A DNA stretch of 9,293 nucleotides from Candidatus Altarchaeota archaeon (GTDB taxonomy: Archaea; SpSt-1190): assembly GCA_018221005.1 (NCBI GenBank), contig JAAOXW010000027.1, positions 1 through 9,293 on the forward strand. The letters are read 5' to 3'. Position numbers and translations under genes: made by a program. Positions 1 to 6,975 of this stretch are shown one piece after another; positions within the stretch are counted from its first letter, which is position 1; each line of letters begins with the position of its first letter. The notes under the pieces are model-generated. The model saw only the letters and a list, made by a program, of their open reading frames with translations, searched no databases and was not told the origin of the DNA.

Positions 1-1934
1 CCATATTTTTCTCGTACATTATTGAGTGGAATAATATTACCCTTACTCTTACTCATCTTCGCACCTTCACGAACCAACATATCATTTAATGAAATTCCCT
101 GTGGCCAATCACTTTCTGGGAAAATTGCCAAGTGGTGCATTATGAAGAAAGTTAAGTGGTTACTTATGTGGGCGGGTGCAGTGTGCCTTTGATCATTAGG
201 ATACCAGTATTCAAAATCTGCCCTGGCTTTCTTTACTAAAGCTTCTGAAATCCCCGTTTTCTCCGCGATTTTACTCGCTTTTCCTTTCCCAAGTAATAGA
301 AAATCAAATACCTCGGGCGTTAGTTTCTCAGGAGTTATTTTTTGTAGGTGGGGAATTACAGTGTAGAATGCCATGTATATGGTTGAGTCTGAAAGGGATT
401 CAATTATCCAGTCCTTATCAAAGGGAAATCGAGTACCAAGCCCCCGCTTTCTAGCACATGGTCGTTTATCGAGCCACTCAACTGTGTCGAGGAAGAGCTT
501 TCTAAACTTGTCAGGGAAAATGAGCATCTTTTTCAGATGTTTCACTGTTTGCTTTTTCCAAGCACTGTCACTGTAATCGATGAACCATTGATTATCAAGA
601 ACGGCAACTGCAACTTTTCCACCCGATCTTGTTGTTGCAACTCTACTGGTTTCATAAAAGCTAGTTAGCTTTTTTTCTTTCACTAACCAATCCTTCACTT
701 TATCTTTTATAGTGTGAATGGGTATTCCAGAAAATTGTTTACACTTCGAGTTTAGCACACCCGTGTAGAACTCTGACTTGTAAATTTCCTTACTTGCAAT
801 ATCAATACGTGAATCTTTCTGATTTCTAATGGACATCTGTTCACAAATTTCTTTTGCAGGTATTTGATATCCGGGAATATCAACAATCACAATGGGCTCT
901 ATCTTTTGCACAACCGGCCCCCATTTTTCATGGTGTTTCAAATCAACTAAGCCGATATAATCATAGGGGGCGTGAGCAGGAACGGAAGACACAACTCCTG
1001 TTGCATTTTCTACCTCTACAAAGTCTGCAGGTAAAATGGGAACCGTTTCTCCTAAAGGCGTCTTGACTTTTCCACCTATGAAATATTTACCTTTTTCTCG
1101 TTTGATAATTTTTACAGAATCCCCTTGAAGTTTCATTTTTTCTGCAGCCTTCTCACTGAGTACCCACCTCTCCTTGCCGACATCAGCAACCACGTAGTAT
1201 TTCTCCGGATTAAGCCAAATATTAGTGATTCCGAAGACAGTTTCCGGACGAAGTGTTGAAGCAATAAAGAGTCCAAAATCAGACTCAAATTTGAGTGCTG
1301 AAAACTCACTTATAGAAACTTTATCGATGTCACCATCCACTATGTCATCCTCCCCAACAGGTTGTCCATCATCAACACTCCAGAGGATGGGATGCTTTCC
1401 CTTTACCAACACACCCCTTTCTTTTAATTTTGTAAATTGCCACTCAACAAATTTATTATATCGCGGTTGCCCCGTAGTAAATTTTCGAGTCCAATCAATA
1501 CTATAACCTATTGACTGAAAGTCAAGTTGTATTTTGTCTGCAAAGTAGTTTGCAACCTTTTCCGGATCTTTAAAACTATTAAGAATTTGTTCAGCCTTCC
1601 TTTCATCTTTTTCATAAATATTAAGATACTCACGATACAACGATAAAGTTTTGGTATGTTCTTTCTTAATTTTATCACTTATGCTTAAAATTGGTGAGCC
1701 TGAAATGTGAAAAGCCATGGGAAACAAAACATTGAAACCCTGGTGTCTTTTGAAGCGAGCAATTACGTCCCCAAGCGTATAGGTTCGACCGTGCCCTATG
1801 TGGAGTGCCCCGCTAGTATATGGATATGGAATGGTTAAAAAGAATTTTTTAAGGGAGGGATCAGTCTTTGGAACAAAAGTACCTGACTTCTGCCATCGCT
1901 CCTGCCACTTAGTTTCATAGCTTTTCCACTTCAT
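1..1934 (-). CDS. leuS: Leucyl-tRNA synthetase, archaeal type (3' end off window)
   Basis: Charges tRNA-Leu with leucine in the cytoplasm (class I synthetase). I translated the frame from the ATG at 1934 to the window edge: 644 codons with no stop. The class I HIGH signature is at residues 45-48 (GALHIGHGRTYTLGD) and KMSKS at 626-630. Between them are the CP1 editing-domain hallmarks: TLRPETVFG near residue 228 and VPAHAPYDY around 318-326, whose Asp325 fits the conserved editing aspartate. The block RGLGTRFPFDKDWIIESLSD from about 497 is typical of archaeal/eukaryotic LeuRS. Archaeal enzymes are usually well over 900 residues, so roughly the last 300 (anticodon-binding and C-terminal domains) are missing only because the window ends. 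The start lies 38 nt downstream of the RPA-like gene on the same strand, so the two may be co-transcribed. No frameshift seen. Confidence 0.97.
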   Translation of the reverse strand, partial: MKWKSYETKWQERWQKSGTFVPKTDPSLKKFFLTIPYPYTSGALHIGHGRTYTLGDVIARFKRHQGFNVLFPMAFHISGSPILSISDKIKKEHTKTLSLYREYLNIYEKDERKAEQILNSFKDPEKVANYFADKIQLDFQSIGYSIDWTRKFTTGQPRYNKFVEWQFTKLKERGVLVKGKHPILWSVDDGQPVGEDDIVDGDIDKVSISEFSALKFESDFGLFIASTLRPETVFGITNIWLNPEKYYVVADVGKERWVLSEKAAEKMKLQGDSVKIIKREKGKYFIGGKVKTPLGETVPILPADFVEVENATGVVSSVPAHAPYDYIGLVDLKHHEKWGPVVQKIEPIVIVDIPGYQIPAKEICEQMSIRNQKDSRIDIASKEIYKSEFYTGVLNSKCKQFSGIPIHTIKDKVKDWLVKEKKLTSFYETSRVATTRSGGKVAVAVLDNQWFIDYSDSAWKKQTVKHLKKMLIFPDKFRKLFLDTVEWLDKRPCARKRGLGTRFPFDKDWIIESLSDSTIYMAFYTVIPHLQKITPEKLTPEVFDFLLLGKGKASKIAEKTGISEALVKKARADFEYWYPNDQRHTAPAHISNHLTFFIMHHLAIFPESDWPQGISLNDMLVREGAKMSKSKGNIIPLNNVREKY

Positions 1935-1957
1935 ACTTCTGAAACTCGGCCCTTACT

Positions 1958-1964
1958 GATAAAC
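1958..1964 (-). promoter_or_regulatory. Weak TATA-like box upstream of leuS
   Basis: On the minus strand this reads GTTTATC, with its centre about 27 nt upstream of the leuS ATG. It sits in the 38-nt gap after the RPA-like gene. It is a poorer match, and one or two bases further away, than the other boxes in this window. leuS may have its own weak promoter or may rely on read-through from the upstream gene. Confidence 0.3.
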
Positions 1965-1972
1965 CTTACTCA

Positions 1973-2518
1973 CTACTCCACCGGCCGTAGAATTCCTGAC
2001 TTCGGTTCGTATATTTCCCCTTCGAATTTCAAGTCATTAATGTAATTTTGGTGGTCTTCCCACCCCTTTTCAATTTCCTCAATGGACACTTCCTGCCTTT
2101 CCCGAATAAAGCTGAGAATTTCATTTTTTACACCGCCCCCGTCAGTATCACCAAATTCTAATTTTCTGAGCAAGGCCCAATTTATATCCTCTAAAATGGA
2201 AAAGCCGTCGGGAATTAAGAACAAAATTTCTTCAAAGGTTCGCAGTCGTCCCACCAGCTCAATTAAGTCGCCCATTTTGGCTTTCTTCATAAGTTTTAGG
2301 TCTGAACCAACGAATCTGGCTTGAATAATGCCTGTTTCGTCATCAATTGATAAACAACCGTATGTTTTGTCAGGTTTTGTAAAAATATTGATTACTCTCC
2401 CCATTACACGCACATTGGAAACTTCTCCAGAGGGTGTTTTAATTCTCAGCCCCTTTTCGTCCTGAATTTGCTTACCGCTGACTAATGAATCAATCGGAAC
2501 TTTCTGGGCAACCTTCAC
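1973..2518 (-). CDS. RPA32-like single-stranded DNA-binding protein (OB fold + winged helix)
   Basis: A 181-residue protein starting at GTG. Residues 35-108 look like an RPA-type OB fold: VMGRVINIF, then GCLSIDDETGIIQARFVG, then GDLIELVGRLRTF. A linker and Gly-rich turn (GDTDGGGV, 123-130) lead to a C-terminal helical part (130-178). That part ends in GEIYEPKSG, a motif common at the end of winged-helix domains in archaeal replication proteins such as RPA32-like subunits and MCM. OB fold plus C-terminal winged helix is the architecture of RPA2/RPA32, so binding of ssDNA in replication or repair is likely, possibly with a larger RPA subunit not seen here. No zinc finger is present. The GTG is favoured because a GCTTTTAAT box is centred 24.5 nt upstream. 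It precedes leuS and is divergent from the surface-protein array. The exact subunit name is uncertain. Confidence 0.8.
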   Translation of the reverse strand: MKVAQKVPIDSLVSGKQIQDEKGLRIKTPSGEVSNVRVMGRVINIFTKPDKTYGCLSIDDETGIIQARFVGSDLKLMKKAKMGDLIELVGRLRTFEEILFLIPDGFSILEDINWALLRKLEFGDTDGGGVKNEILSFIRERQEVSIEEIEKGWEDHQNYINDLKFEGEIYEPKSGILRPVE

Positions 2519-2538
2519 ATGAAAGCTCCTTTTACAGA

Positions 2539-2547
2539 ATTAAAAGC
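2539..2547 (-). promoter_or_regulatory. TATA box for the RPA-like gene
   Basis: The minus strand reads GCTTTTAAT. The TTTTAA core is centred 24.5 nt upstream of the GTG start at 2518, which places the transcription start at or next to the start codon. The same nine bases occur at the same distance upstream of the MinD-family gene. Confidence 0.6.
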
Positions 2548-2553
2548 ATTTAT
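2548..2553 (+). promoter_or_regulatory. TATA-like box for the first pilin-LamG gene
   Basis: ATTTAT, centred 25.5 nt upstream of the GTG at 2576, the same spacing as in the two downstream paralogues. The match is weaker than theirs (TTTAAT and TTAAAT). It lies directly beside the oppositely oriented box of the RPA-like gene, so the 57-nt gap 2519-2575 works as a compact divergent promoter. Confidence 0.45.
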
Positions 2554-2575
2554 CCTCTTGCAACGAGTTACTTGG

Positions 2576-4846
2576 GTGAAGGCGATTTCTCCCGTCATGA
2601 GTATGGCTCTTTTGCTCCTCTTGGTTATTGGAGCGGCGGGAGGATATAATGTGTATGTTGGTGGAATCCAGAATAAACTAATTAACCAATATGAGGACAA
2701 CGTCATTTACCCAACAAACCCACCACAAACTATGGGGATTATCTGCTACCCCGGTTACGGTTTTATTGACCTCCTCAATACCAGTGTCGGCGGAATAGTT
2801 GGGACTGTGAATTACTTTGTGAAAGTTGGTGACACTACATTGACTGGACAGCGAACAGTGAATTTTACCGACTATGGAAGAATTTATTTTGGGATTCCAA
2901 GTGATGTTGGGGGAAAGATTAAGTTTGAGTTATACACCCCTGACTGGAACATAAATGATGTTTGTACAGTTCGTGAAGACACCACTTTGAAACTACATCT
3001 CCCCTTTGATGAAACCTCCGGAACCACAACTAAGGATGAATCAAAATATGACAATGACGGAACTCTTTCTGGTTATGTGGCGGATGGAACTCTAACTGCT
3101 GTTAATGACGGCACTATTACTGATGCAACTTGGGTTGATGGATATTTTGGAAAAGCACTTTACTTTGATGGAGCTGCTGATTATGTTACTGTTCCAAGTG
3201 ATGCTGGTATACTTGAAGGGGTAGTGAATCAAATGACCCTAAGTTTATGGATTAAAGCCGACACTGCTTCCATGACTGATTGGAAAAGAATAGTTGAAAA
3301 AGACCTAAATGGTTTCTCATTGACCTTTGACAATTCACCTAAACTCCAATGGCAACTTGGGAATTCAACCCACTATCAGAGTTTCGACAGCATTTCAAAT
3401 GTGATTCCTGATGTGTGGACTCATATTGCAGTAAATTATAATTCAAGTGATGGTGTCGCGAAAATGTACATTAATGGTACATACGAAACTCAAATGACTT
3501 ACACTCTAAATAACGTTAATACGAGTACTAACGACCTGTATATTGGTTCTAGGCTTGGTTGTTGTAATTATTATACGGGCCTAATTGATGAAGTGAAATT
3601 ATATGGACGGGTCCTGAATGATACTGAGATATCTAGCGTGTACCAAAATGAAAATTTAACCAATGGCCTTAATTTTTATTTCAAAATGGATGAAGGGAGG
3701 GGCTCTACCACCGAAGATAGCCATGTGTGGAACAAAGAGTCGGGCAGAACTTCCCTTCACTTCAGCGAGAATCACGAAAAAACTATCGTCTCTATGCCCG
3801 GTATGAATTCCACTAATTTTTCATTTTCGTTATGGGTTAAGCTTCACGACACCTCGATAGGCGATATTATTATAACACAAATGGGCGACATTCCCTCTGG
3901 CACCTTTCACTGCCGCGGACTTTATTTTAGTAATACCACCTCGAAATTTCATTTATTTTCCAGGGATGCTGCTGCTTCATGGAAGCAAACGTCTACAGAG
4001 GTTGTCGAGGAAGATACTTGGTATCACCTAGTTGGTGTTCAATCTGAGGAGATTCTCAAAATATATCTTAATGGAACTCTTTCAAACACCTATGATATGG
4101 TGACTTTTCTCCCAAGCTTTTATGGACTTTTTAGTCTTGGAGCATATACCAATTCCACGGATGCCCCCTTGAATGGTGAGCTTGATGATGTCAGAATATA
4201 TGACAGAAACATTTCGGCCGAGGAAGTGGGAATGCTTTATTTGGGCCAGGATGTTAGTGAGGGGCTTGTGGGCAGATGGGAGTTTGATGAACAATCAGGG
4301 GCTTTAATCAAAGATAGCCATATGTGGACGACGGGCATTAGTGGAACTGCCATAAATTTTGACGGGGTGGATGATTTTGTAAATATTGGGAGTTCTTCCT
4401 CCTTGAAAGCGTATACACCCACAATCAGTGCTTGGTTCAAAACAACATCTTCTCAGGAAAACCTGATGATTTATCGATGGCGCCTTTATGGATTGGCTGC
4501 CCGCTTAAATTGGAATTCAACCTATCTCGGAAAACTTGCATTTGCATTTAACGATGCCGCCGCTAATTATTACTATGTTGTTTCCCCTCAAACTTACACC
4601 GATGGTTCTTGGCACCACATGGCAGCATCTTTCAATGGGACATCTCTGAACTTATACTTAGATGGTCTTGAAGTATCAAGCTCAACCACAAATGCAAATA
4701 TGTACTACGGTAGTGGCGGCGCTTCAGTTGGGCGTGATGGTGATTACAACGGCAGCTTCTTTGCAGGTTCTGTAGATGATGTTCGTTTATATGACAAAGC
4801 TCTTTCGAGTGATGCAATTTACGCACTATACGATACCTATCAATGA
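2576..4846 (+). CDS. Pilin-like surface protein with three LamG domains
   Basis: A 756-residue protein from GTG 2576. The start MKAISPVM and hydrophobic stretch at about 4-28 resemble archaeal type IV pilin N-termini (Pilin_N, class III signal); PibD/FlaK-type cleavage after Ala3 is inferred. Residues 30-135 form a domain shared with both downstream paralogues, with Cys57 and Cys130. Three LamG-like modules follow at about 139-357, 364-556 and 564-752, each ending in D(E/D)V(K/R)-(L/I)Y and an amphipathic segment such as SSDAIYALY. About 17 N-x-S/T sequons suggest a glycosylated exterior. Likely role: carbohydrate or surface binding from the membrane or a filament (inference). The frame also opens upstream at ATG 2519, but those 19 residues abut the divergent gene, have no TATA box at the right distance and would spoil the signal that aligns with the paralogues; start at 2576 preferred. 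Confidence 0.82.
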   Translation: MKAISPVMSMALLLLLVIGAAGGYNVYVGGIQNKLINQYEDNVIYPTNPPQTMGIICYPGYGFIDLLNTSVGGIVGTVNYFVKVGDTTLTGQRTVNFTDYGRIYFGIPSDVGGKIKFELYTPDWNINDVCTVREDTTLKLHLPFDETSGTTTKDESKYDNDGTLSGYVADGTLTAVNDGTITDATWVDGYFGKALYFDGAADYVTVPSDAGILEGVVNQMTLSLWIKADTASMTDWKRIVEKDLNGFSLTFDNSPKLQWQLGNSTHYQSFDSISNVIPDVWTHIAVNYNSSDGVAKMYINGTYETQMTYTLNNVNTSTNDLYIGSRLGCCNYYTGLIDEVKLYGRVLNDTEISSVYQNENLTNGLNFYFKMDEGRGSTTEDSHVWNKESGRTSLHFSENHEKTIVSMPGMNSTNFSFSLWVKLHDTSIGDIIITQMGDIPSGTFHCRGLYFSNTTSKFHLFSRDAAASWKQTSTEVVEEDTWYHLVGVQSEEILKIYLNGTLSNTYDMVTFLPSFYGLFSLGAYTNSTDAPLNGELDDVRIYDRNISAEEVGMLYLGQDVSEGLVGRWEFDEQSGALIKDSHMWTTGISGTAINFDGVDDFVNIGSSSSLKAYTPTISAWFKTTSSQENLMIYRWRLYGLAARLNWNSTYLGKLAFAFNDAAANYYYVVSPQTYTDGSWHHMAASFNGTSLNLYLDGLEVSSSTTNANMYYGSGGASVGRDGDYNGSFFAGSVDDVRLYDKALSSDAIYALYDTYQ
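2990..4831 (+). repeat. Three tandem LamG repeats within one gene
   Basis: Protein-level repeats at about 2990-3646, 3665-4243 and 4265-4831. Shared marks are a start of the type (F/W)-x-(F/M)DE-x-(S/R)G, an (L/I)S-(L/A)W or FSLWV strand, a W-(T/Y/H)H followed by an NGT or DG hairpin, and a DDVR-Y or DEVK-Y strand. Repeats 2 and 3 are closer to each other at the front (both have DSHxW and a shortened first loop), which suggests one duplicated from the other. No near-identical DNA repeat was seen, so the duplications are old. Confidence 0.75.
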
Positions 4847-4856
4847 TTTAGTAAGG

Positions 4857-4863
4857 CTTTAAT
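4857..4863 (+). promoter_or_regulatory. TATA box for the second pilin-LamG gene
   Basis: CTTTAAT within the 39-nt gap after the first gene. Its TTTAAT core is centred 25.5 nt before the ATG at 4886, and a C/T-rich spacer without any Shine-Dalgarno sequence follows. It suggests a separate leaderless transcript rather than simple read-through. Confidence 0.6.
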
Positions 4864-4885
4864 CTTCCCACCTTCCCGATGTTTT

Positions 4886-5911
4886 ATGAAAGGACTGTCC
4901 CCCATTATTTCTATTATTTTGCTGCTTTTACTGGTTGTTGCCGCGACGGGGGGATACACTCTTTATGTCACCGGATTGACCGATTCCACGAAAAATAAGT
5001 ATGAGCAAAATATTGTTTACCCACAAAATCCCCCCATCGTTCAAGGCATTCACTGTTTCCCTGGATATGGTTGGTTTGATGTGGTGGATTCAGGAACTTC
5101 AGGAATTAACGGAACCGTTATTCAAGCTCTTTCGGGGGACATTTCCAAAACCAGCAATCGAGTAATAAACATCTCCTCATATGGTAGGATTTATTTTGGA
5201 CTTCCGGGTCAAGTTGGAAATACCATTAATGTGAAATTGTATACCCCCCATTGGGAAATTGCAGAAAGATGCACCGTTCGAGAAGATAAAGACTTACGCC
5301 TACATTTATTGTTTGATGAGGGAACGGGCGCTACAACTCAGGACAGTTCCCCTTATGATGCCACGGTGGCTAAGAGTGAACCTGTCTGGGTATCTGGATT
5401 ATCTGGTTATGCTCTTGACTTTAATGGAACTAGTGATTTTGTGCAAGTTACAATCGACAAAGATCTGTATGCTATTGAGCACATGTCTACATGTATTTGG
5501 TTTAATGCTTCCGATACATCTACTGGAAGTTATCAAACTTTGATAGTGAGAAATGGTGCCAACTCTTGGGACTTATTGCTAGACCCAACTGGGAAACTAT
5601 ACGGAGAAATTCGGACTAAGGATGGAACGTATAATTCGATTATTGGAAGTACAGTATCAAATGACCTTTTGTGGAATTTAGCTTGTCTGACTTTTAATGG
5701 AACCACCATAAGTCTCTATTTGAATGGGACGTTGGACAATCAAACAGTACACACTTCACCCGGTCTTTTGTACCAACATATAACACAAGACATCAACATT
5801 GGTGGGGGTTGGACAACCTACTGGTATGGTGGTGCCCTTGATGGAGTCCACATTTATGATGAAGCCCTTCCAGCTGACGCCATTTACGCCCTCTATGAGG
5901 CCTATAATTAA
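4886..5911 (+). CDS. Pilin-like surface protein with one LamG domain
   Basis: A 341-residue paralogue of the preceding gene. The start MKGLSPII plus the hydrophobic stretch at 4-21 is a good archaeal pilin-type class III signal; cleavage after Gly3 is inferred. Residues 30-134 match the first protein almost motif for motif: (N)KYEQN..YP.NPP, CFPGYGWFD around Cys57, SYGRIYFGLP at 98-107, LYTPHWEI and CTVRED at 129-134. A single LamG module covers about 137-337, from LRLHLLFDEGTG to GALDGVHIYDEALPADAIYALY. Seven N-x-S/T sequons are present. Cys57 and Cys129 could form a disulfide outside the cell. Residues 203 and 267 are further cysteines on predicted LamG strands. Probable role: cell-surface or pilus-borne lectin-like adhesin; the ligand is unknown. 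The gene lies 39 nt after the first paralogue and 38 nt before the third. Confidence 0.82.
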   Translation: MKGLSPIISIILLLLLVVAATGGYTLYVTGLTDSTKNKYEQNIVYPQNPPIVQGIHCFPGYGWFDVVDSGTSGINGTVIQALSGDISKTSNRVINISSYGRIYFGLPGQVGNTINVKLYTPHWEIAERCTVREDKDLRLHLLFDEGTGATTQDSSPYDATVAKSEPVWVSGLSGYALDFNGTSDFVQVTIDKDLYAIEHMSTCIWFNASDTSTGSYQTLIVRNGANSWDLLLDPTGKLYGEIRTKDGTYNSIIGSTVSNDLLWNLACLTFNGTTISLYLNGTLDNQTVHTSPGLLYQHITQDINIGGGWTTYWYGGALDGVHIYDEALPADAIYALYEAYN

Positions 5912-5920
5912 TTCTCAAAG

Positions 5921-5927
5921 CTTAAAT
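5921..5927 (+). promoter_or_regulatory. TATA box for the third pilin-LamG gene
   Basis: CTTAAAT. The TTAAAT core is centred 25.5 nt before the ATG at 5950, identical in spacing to the box of the second gene. The following spacer is C-rich (CCGCCTTCCGCCCC). No ribosome binding site is visible. Confidence 0.6.
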
Positions 5928-5949
5928 CCGCCTTCCGCCCCATTCTTCT

Positions 5950-6975
5950 ATGCGTGGAGCTTCAATTACCATCTCAAGCATACTCATGATTTTAGTGGTA
6001 ATTTTCATGAGCAGTGCAATTTACATTTCCATGTCTAAGACCCAAGATAATATTCAAAATAAAGCATCCGAGATTATGATAGCACCTAAATTAGAACCAA
6101 AAATTGTAGATTATTATTGTTTTGAGAACTACGCGTACTTCCTCATTTTTATGAATCAGGATGAAGTCATAAAGGGAACTGTTCCTTATATTGTTGAAGA
6201 GGGCGCAGACGTTCTTAGGTCAGGAGGTTTAAGCGTGGATATAACCCGCAAGGGAGAAATTTACTTTCCCGGGCCGTTTGAGAAAGGCCACGATTACCGT
6301 CTAACTATTAGCACCAATAATTGGATAATTGCTAGGGGTTGTAGAGGAGAACTTCATCCCACTCTTGCAATGTACTTGCCCCTTTCTGAAGGGAGTGGAT
6401 TGAACCCGAAGGACAAGACAAGTTATGATAATGATGGAACTCTGACGGGGGGTTCATGGGTGACGGGAGTAAAGGACAACGCCATTTTGTTTGACGGAAG
6501 CTCCGACTTTGTATCTGTTTCGGATGATGCAGAAACTCTTCGCCCTGCCAAATTCACTTTATCCGCGTGGATATACCGCGAGAGCAACAGCGCCAATCGA
6601 GAAGGCATCGTTGCCAAACAGGATGGCTCAAGTGGTTTTGAACTCAGTTCACTTTCCGATGGCACCGTTCAGATAAATGTAAGTGGGAGCACCACAAGTA
6701 CACAAATAACAACGACAGTTACTAATGATGAATGGACACGACTCACTGCAGTATATAACGCCACACACATTTTGCTCTACAATGGCTGCACACTTGCCAA
6801 CAGTGCACTCGCTAATTTTTCATCCGCCCCTTCACAACTCTTTATTGGAAAAACAGATGCCGATTTTTTTGATGGCGCAATTGATGAGGTTCGCTTCTAT
6901 AATATGGCCCTCACGCCTAGTGAGATTGCAGCCTTTTGCCAAGCAGAGTCCGCCCAAGCTACTGCGTACCCATAA
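5950..6975 (+). CDS. Diverged pilin-like surface protein with one LamG domain
   Basis: A 341-residue third member of the array. The start MRGASITISS with a hydrophobic stretch at about 5-25 is a class III-like signal, with inferred cleavage after Gly3, but the SP dipeptide of the other two is lost. The shared middle domain (about 30-135) is recognisable but diverged: YYCFENYAYF with Cys57, KGTV, KGEIYFPGPF, NNWIIARGC with Cys131. One LamG module spans about 138-328: LPLSEGSG, YDNDGTLTG, AILFDGSSDFVSV, FTLSAWIY, DEWTRLTAVYN, FDGAIDEVRFY. Two extra cysteines, 280 in the hairpin where the paralogues carry NGT, and 330 in the C-terminal helix, may form a second disulfide. Only three N-glycosylation sequons. 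The stop codon directly abuts the stop of the convergent DUF4349-like gene. Likely a surface or pilus lectin-like protein with a different partner or position (inference). Confidence 0.8.
   Translation: MRGASITISSILMILVVIFMSSAIYISMSKTQDNIQNKASEIMIAPKLEPKIVDYYCFENYAYFLIFMNQDEVIKGTVPYIVEEGADVLRSGGLSVDITRKGEIYFPGPFEKGHDYRLTISTNNWIIARGCRGELHPTLAMYLPLSEGSGLNPKDKTSYDNDGTLTGGSWVTGVKDNAILFDGSSDFVSVSDDAETLRPAKFTLSAWIYRESNSANREGIVAKQDGSSGFELSSLSDGTVQINVSGSTTSTQITTTVTNDEWTRLTAVYNATHILLYNGCTLANSALANFSSAPSQLFIGKTDADFFDGAIDEVRFYNMALTPSEIAAFCQAESAQATAYP

Noticed and set aside
854..1506. Plus-strand open frames inside the leuS region
   Set aside because: They are antisense to a continuous 644-codon LeuRS frame with HIGH, editing and KMSKS motifs.
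1..1934. Possible frameshift or pseudogene in leuS
   Set aside because: I read the frame nearly codon by codon and found no stop or loss of motif; it looks incomplete only because the window ends.
2515..2706. Minus-strand open frame of 63 codons overlapping the divergent start region
   Set aside because: It lies antisense to the first pilin-LamG gene, which has clear domains, and shows no recognisable protein features.
2576..4846. First LamG gene as a recent fusion of separate single-LamG genes
   Set aside because: There is only one N-terminal signal and one cysteine domain at the front, and no leftover signal sequences between the modules; internal module duplication explains it better.
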